Below, one piece after another: positions 6,058-8,838 of a stretch of DNA of 8,838 nucleotides (position 1 is the first letter of the stretch; each line of letters opens with the position of its first letter). The notes beneath the pieces were generated by a model. That model was given only the letters and a program-made list of their open reading frames with translations, did no database searches and had not been told where the DNA came from. The translations under genes and the position numbers were made by a program. This DNA comes from Thermoplasmata archaeon (GTDB taxonomy: Archaea; Thermoplasmatota; E2; DHVEG-1), in NCBI GenBank assembly GCA_003651045.1, contig QMTJ01000032.1, forward strand, positions 1 through 8,838, given 5' to 3'.

Positions 6058-6908
6058 ATAAATCTTTTAAGTAGAACTCTATTCACCTCTGGGTTACCAT
6101 ATTTATTTATAAAATCTGGTGATGTAATCACAGCGTTTTCAAGAGCATTACTGCATTCACATGTTCGTCTATAATCTATTTTTGGAATAAGTTTTCTAAT
6201 GATGTTTGCCATGTTTTCATCGTTTTTCTTAAGGTTTTCCACAACAGAAGAAACAGACACGTCTTCTTCACCCTCATACCAGCAATCATAATCTGTCACT
6301 GTAAGTAACCCACATAAGCACATCTCTGCCTCCCTTGCTAGTTTAGCCTCTGGTCCAAGAGTCATACCAATAACATCAACATTCCAACTACGGTAAAGGT
6401 TTGACTCAGCACGTGTTGAAAACTGTGGCCCCTCCATACAAAGATAGGTTCCATGGTGAACATCAAGATTTTCTTTTTTTATTATCTCATAAGCAATATT
6501 TGATAATTTTTTACAGAAAGGATCCGCAAATCCCACGTGAACTGTTATTCCCTCATCGAAAAAAGTATTTAAACGTTTGTTTGTACGATCTATAAGTTGC
6601 TCCGCTATTACAAAATCACATGGCTTTATCTCTTTTTTGAGACTACCGACAGCTGCTATAGAGATCAGGTATTCTACTCCACTCTGTTTCATTGCAAAAA
6701 CATTCGCACGATAATTTACGTTATGCGGAGGATACTGATGATACCTACCATGTCTTGGTAAAAAAACTACTTCTGTGTTTCCGATAGTCCCAATTGTTAG
6801 TTTATCAGAGGGTTTACCAAAAGGAGTTTCAACCTCTATTTCTTCTGTGTTTTTGATGATTCCCATGTTGTAGAAACCACTTCCACCGATGATCCCAATT
6901 TTTGGCAT
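6051..6908 (-). CDS. S-methyl-5'-thioadenosine phosphorylase (PNP/MTAP family)
   Basis: This enzyme cleaves methylthioadenosine with phosphate to adenine and methylthioribose-1-phosphate, recycling the by-product of polyamine synthesis and some SAM enzymes. The 285-residue protein has the usual family length and order. GGSGFY (8-13) and PRHGR (51-55) are phosphate-binding stretches, followed by NYRAN (65-69), AAVGSL (85-90), EGPQFSTRAE (159-168) and GMTLGPEA (181-188). VTDYD (204-208) places Asp206 and Asp208 where adenine-specific MTAPs have Asp and 6-oxopurine enzymes usually have Asn. This favours MTAP over inosine/guanosine or MTI phosphorylase. C250-E-C252 resembles the CXC redox motif of heat-stable archaeal MTAPs. 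No Shine-Dalgarno site precedes the ATG at 6908, and TTTTTTAGTA at 6938-6929 sits at leaderless promoter distance. It is divergent from adenine deaminase, which would use its product. Confidence 0.92.
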   Translation of the reverse strand: MPKIGIIGGSGFYNMGIIKNTEEIEVETPFGKPSDKLTIGTIGNTEVVFLPRHGRYHQYPPHNVNYRANVFAMKQSGVEYLISIAAVGSLKKEIKPCDFVIAEQLIDRTNKRLNTFFDEGITVHVGFADPFCKKLSNIAYEIIKKENLDVHHGTYLCMEGPQFSTRAESNLYRSWNVDVIGMTLGPEAKLAREAEMCLCGLLTVTDYDCWYEGEEDVSVSSVVENLKKNDENMANIIRKLIPKIDYRRTCECSNALENAVITSPDFINKYGNPEVNRVLLKRFIK

Positions 6909-6928
6909 AAACTTAGTTGAATAGAAAT

Positions 6929-6950
6929 TACTAAAAAAGCTTTTTGATTA
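6929..6950. promoter_or_regulatory. Imperfect palindrome in the MTAP/adenine deaminase divergent promoter
   Basis: The segment is centred on AAAAAGCTTTTT (6934-6945), a perfect 12-bp palindrome. It extends to TACTAAAAAAGC on the left and GCTTTTTGATTA on the right. Read leftwards, TTTTTTAGTA is at about -30 to -21 from the phosphorylase ATG and may be its TATA element. Read rightwards, TTTTTGATTA is a weaker candidate for the deaminase. It may be a shared core promoter or an operator; AT-richness makes chance palindromes common. Confidence 0.35.
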
Positions 6951-6972
6951 CATTAGATAGTTTTGTTTGATT

Positions 6973-6978
6973 GAGGTG
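6973..6978 (+). promoter_or_regulatory. Ribosome binding site deciding the adenine deaminase start
   Basis: GAGGTG lies 12 nt before the ATG at 6991 and downstream of a possible TTG start at 6967. It would therefore be inside the gene if the TTG were used. This supports the ATG, though the spacing is on the long side. Confidence 0.6.
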
Positions 6979-6990
6979 TCAATAGAGATT

Positions 6991-8613
6991 ATGAAAGTAT
7001 CTGGTAATATCGTTGATCTTGAGAAACACGATATTTTCCCTGGAACTATAAAGATAGAGAACGGTAGAATCACTGAAATCATAAAAGAGGATAACAAGGA
7101 ATTTAAAAACTATATTATACCTGGTTTTATAGATGCTCACATTCATATTGAGAGTTCTATGCTCGTGCCATCAGAGTTCGCACGGATAGCTGTGGTTCAT
7201 GGAACAGTTGGAGTTGTTTCTGATCCACATGAGATAGTGAATGTATTAGGTGTCTCTGGGATTGAATACATGCTTGAGAATTCTATGAGTTCACCTATGA
7301 AATTCTTTTTTGGTGTTCCTTCTTGTGTACCAGCGTCTCCTTTTGAAAACACGGGGTATACTCTGGGTTCAGAAGATGTTGAGAAGCTTCTAAGTAGAAA
7401 AGATTTGTATTTCCTCGCAGAAGTTATGAATTACCCTGGGGTGATCAATGAAGATCCTGAGACTATGAGAAAAATAAAAGCTGCAAAGAAACATGATAAA
7501 CCAGTTGATGGTCATGCACCAGCTCTCACTGGGGATGATTTGAAGAAATACGTAGAAGCAGGTGTTTCAACGGATCATGAGTGTTTCACTGTTGATGAGG
7601 CAGAAGAAAAAATACGTCTAGGTATGAAAATTCTTATCCGTGAAGGATCTGCCGCTCGGAATTTTGATGACCTTTTACCGGTTTTAGATGAACATTGGAA
7701 GAACTGTATGTTGTGTAGCGATGATAAACATCCAGATGACCTGGTGAAAGGTCATATTAATATCCTGGTGAAGAAAGCTATCTGTGAGGGTGTTGATCCT
7801 TTGAAGGTGTTAACCGTTGCTTCGTATAACCCTATTGTCCATTATAAACTTGATGTAGGTTTATTGAGAAATGGTGACCCAGCGGATTTTTTAGTTGTTG
7901 ATACTCTGAAGGAGATGAATGTTTTAAGTACGTTTATTAACGGAGTTGAAGTAGCGAGAAATGGTAGGTCTCTTGTTAAAAGGGTTAAACCTGAGATAAA
8001 GAATAATTTTAATATTGGTTTGAAAGAAACTAGTGATTTTGTTTTGAAGTGTAACGGGAAAAAGATAAACGTTATTGTTGCTGTTGACGGGCAGATTGTT
8101 ACAGAAAAAACCAGTGTGAAACCCCTAGTTGTTGATGGTTACGTGGTCTCTGATGTTACTCGTGATATTCTTAAGATAGTTGTTGTGAATAGATACAAGA
8201 ATGTGAAGCCATCTCTTGGTTTTATCAAAAATTTTGGTCTTAAATCTGGTGCTATTGCTTCTAGTGTTGCACATGATTCACATAACATTATTTGTGTTGG
8301 TGTAAACGATGAGGATATCTGTAAAGCTGTAAATCTCATCATAAAAAACAAAGGAGGTATATGTGCCGTTGGAAGAGGTGAAACATATGTTTTACCCCTA
8401 CCGGTTGCTGGTCTGATGAGTGATCAAGAATTTAACTGGGTAGCTGAAAGGTATGTAGAAATAAATAAAGCTGCTAAAAGACTGGGTTCTACTCTTAAGG
8501 CACCTTTTATGACACTTTCTTTTATGGCATTATCTGTGATCCCTAAATTAAAACTTAGTGATAAAGGTCTTTTCGACTCGGAAAAATTTCAGTTTATTGA
8601 TGTTTGTAAGTGA
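6991..8613 (+). CDS. ade: Adenine deaminase
   Basis: This metal-dependent amidohydrolase converts adenine to hypoxanthine and ammonia in purine salvage. The 540-residue protein begins with a small beta domain and then IPGFIDAHIHIESSM, giving metal ligands His50 and His52. SDPHEI (78-83), GHAPALTG (174-181), STDHE (193-197) and CSDDKHPDD (242-250) follow. Together with Glu144 these form the expected binuclear site, with Asp244/245 as catalytic. The C-terminal domain, characteristic of Ade rather than other amidohydrolases, includes VAHDSHNIICVG and GRGETYVLPLPVAGLMS. I chose the ATG at 6991 because it has a GAGGTG site and starts directly on MKVSGNIVDL. An in-frame TTG at 6967 would add eight residues (548 total) that do not look conserved. 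It is divergent from the MTA phosphorylase, whose adenine product it would consume, and it is followed 7 nt later by the HycI-type gene, so the two may be cotranscribed. Confidence 0.95.
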   Translation: MKVSGNIVDLEKHDIFPGTIKIENGRITEIIKEDNKEFKNYIIPGFIDAHIHIESSMLVPSEFARIAVVHGTVGVVSDPHEIVNVLGVSGIEYMLENSMSSPMKFFFGVPSCVPASPFENTGYTLGSEDVEKLLSRKDLYFLAEVMNYPGVINEDPETMRKIKAAKKHDKPVDGHAPALTGDDLKKYVEAGVSTDHECFTVDEAEEKIRLGMKILIREGSAARNFDDLLPVLDEHWKNCMLCSDDKHPDDLVKGHINILVKKAICEGVDPLKVLTVASYNPIVHYKLDVGLLRNGDPADFLVVDTLKEMNVLSTFINGVEVARNGRSLVKRVKPEIKNNFNIGLKETSDFVLKCNGKKINVIVAVDGQIVTEKTSVKPLVVDGYVVSDVTRDILKIVVVNRYKNVKPSLGFIKNFGLKSGAIASSVAHDSHNIICVGVNDEDICKAVNLIIKNKGGICAVGRGETYVLPLPVAGLMSDQEFNWVAERYVEINKAAKRLGSTLKAPFMTLSFMALSVIPKLKLSDKGLFDSEKFQFIDVCK

Positions 8614-8620
8614 AAAGAGT

Positions 8621-8838
8621 ATGGATCTTTTGGTTATGTGTATTGGTAACCGTGACGGTGGTGATGACTCTGTAGGACCATATATAGCTGACTGTTTAAA
8701 AAGAGAAGAAATTGATTTTAAGGTTATTGACTGCGGCGTTATTCCAGAGAACTATACTGCCGATGTGAAACGTTTGAAACCAAGGACTCTTGTAATTGTT
8801 GACGCTGTGGAAATGAATCTAGAACCTGGTGAAATACG
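8621..8838 (+). CDS. HycI-type hydrogenase maturation protease, N-terminal part, cut by window edge
   Basis: Enzymes of this family (peptidase A31) clip the C-terminal tail from the large subunit of [NiFe] hydrogenases after nickel insertion. Seventy-two codons are visible. The N-terminus reads MDLLVMCIGNRDGGDDSVGP, with Asp16 at the position of the metal-binding acidic residue of HycI/HybD. IVDAVEM carries a second conserved Asp at 61. DCGVIPENYT and LEPGEI match the HycI branch, which serves group 4 hydrogenases. The third ligand (His near 90) lies beyond the window. I chose the ATG at 8621; a second in-frame ATG at 8600 would overlap ade by 14 nt, add seven residues, and has no ribosome site. 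Its natural substrate here would be the large subunit encoded at 2284-3537. Confidence 0.9.
   Translation, partial: MDLLVMCIGNRDGGDDSVGPYIADCLKREEIDFKVIDCGVIPENYTADVKRLKPRTLVIVDAVEMNLEPGEI

Noticed and set aside
6967..6990. TTG start for adenine deaminase adding eight residues
   Set aside because: A GAGGTG site lies between this TTG and the ATG at 6991, and the extension does not look like Ade sequence.
8139..8351. Minus-strand frame inside adenine deaminase
   Set aside because: It is antisense to the conserved Ade C-terminal domain and has no supporting signal.
1..8838. CRISPR arrays, tRNA or rRNA genes, insertion sequences and attachment sites
   Set aside because: No repeated spacer pattern, cloverleaf sequence, transposase or terminal inverted repeats were seen; gene spacing is tight throughout.

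Overview
The window looks archaeal. It is AT-rich by eye. Several genes are preceded by TATA-like elements at archaeal promoter distance. At least two genes (the small membrane protein and the MTA phosphorylase) have a TATA-like element only about 25 nt upstream of the ATG and no Shine-Dalgarno site, as in leaderless archaeal transcripts. Other genes carry GGAGG/GAGGTG sites. The proteins resemble Mbh-type hydrogenase, HypE/HypF, MTA phosphorylase and adenine deaminase of Euryarchaeota. A Thermoplasmatota-like or Thermococcus-like lineage is my inference; the sequence alone does not settle it.

Layout. Positions 1-4504 (minus strand) hold a tightly packed operon, read from high to low coordinates. 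It encodes the NuoB-like small subunit, the NuoC-like subunit and the NuoD-like [NiFe] large subunit of a group 4 hydrogenase, then a NuoI-like 2x[4Fe-4S] ferredoxin subunit, each overlapping the next by 4 nt. After 27 nt comes hypF, which runs off the left edge without its C-terminus. Upstream of that operon, also on the minus strand, is hypE (4611-5666). A small three-helix membrane protein (5739-6035, plus) diverges from hypE. An MTA phosphorylase gene (6051-6908, minus) converges on it and in turn diverges from an adenine deaminase gene (6991-8613, plus). A HycI-type hydrogenase maturation protease starts 7 nt after the deaminase and runs off the right edge. The longest non-coding gap is 106 nt (4505-4610), so there is no long unexplained stretch.

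How the genes fit together. HypF makes the carbamoyl group and passes it to the C-terminal Cys of HypE, which is the source of the CN ligands of the NiFe site in the large subunit. The HycI-type protease should then trim the 32-residue tail that follows DPCISCTNR in the large subunit. The four structural genes make a complete electron-transfer and catalytic arm, but no NuoH-like (MbhM) or NuoL/N-like membrane subunit is encoded here, although mbhM would normally lie between the large-subunit and ferredoxin genes. MTA phosphorylase and adenine deaminase form a separate two-step salvage route: methylthioadenosine to adenine to hypoxanthine.

The most notable features are the apparently membrane-subunit-free Mbh-type module, the split of one maturation pathway around a purine salvage pair, and two divergent intergenic regions whose TATA-like elements could serve both directions.
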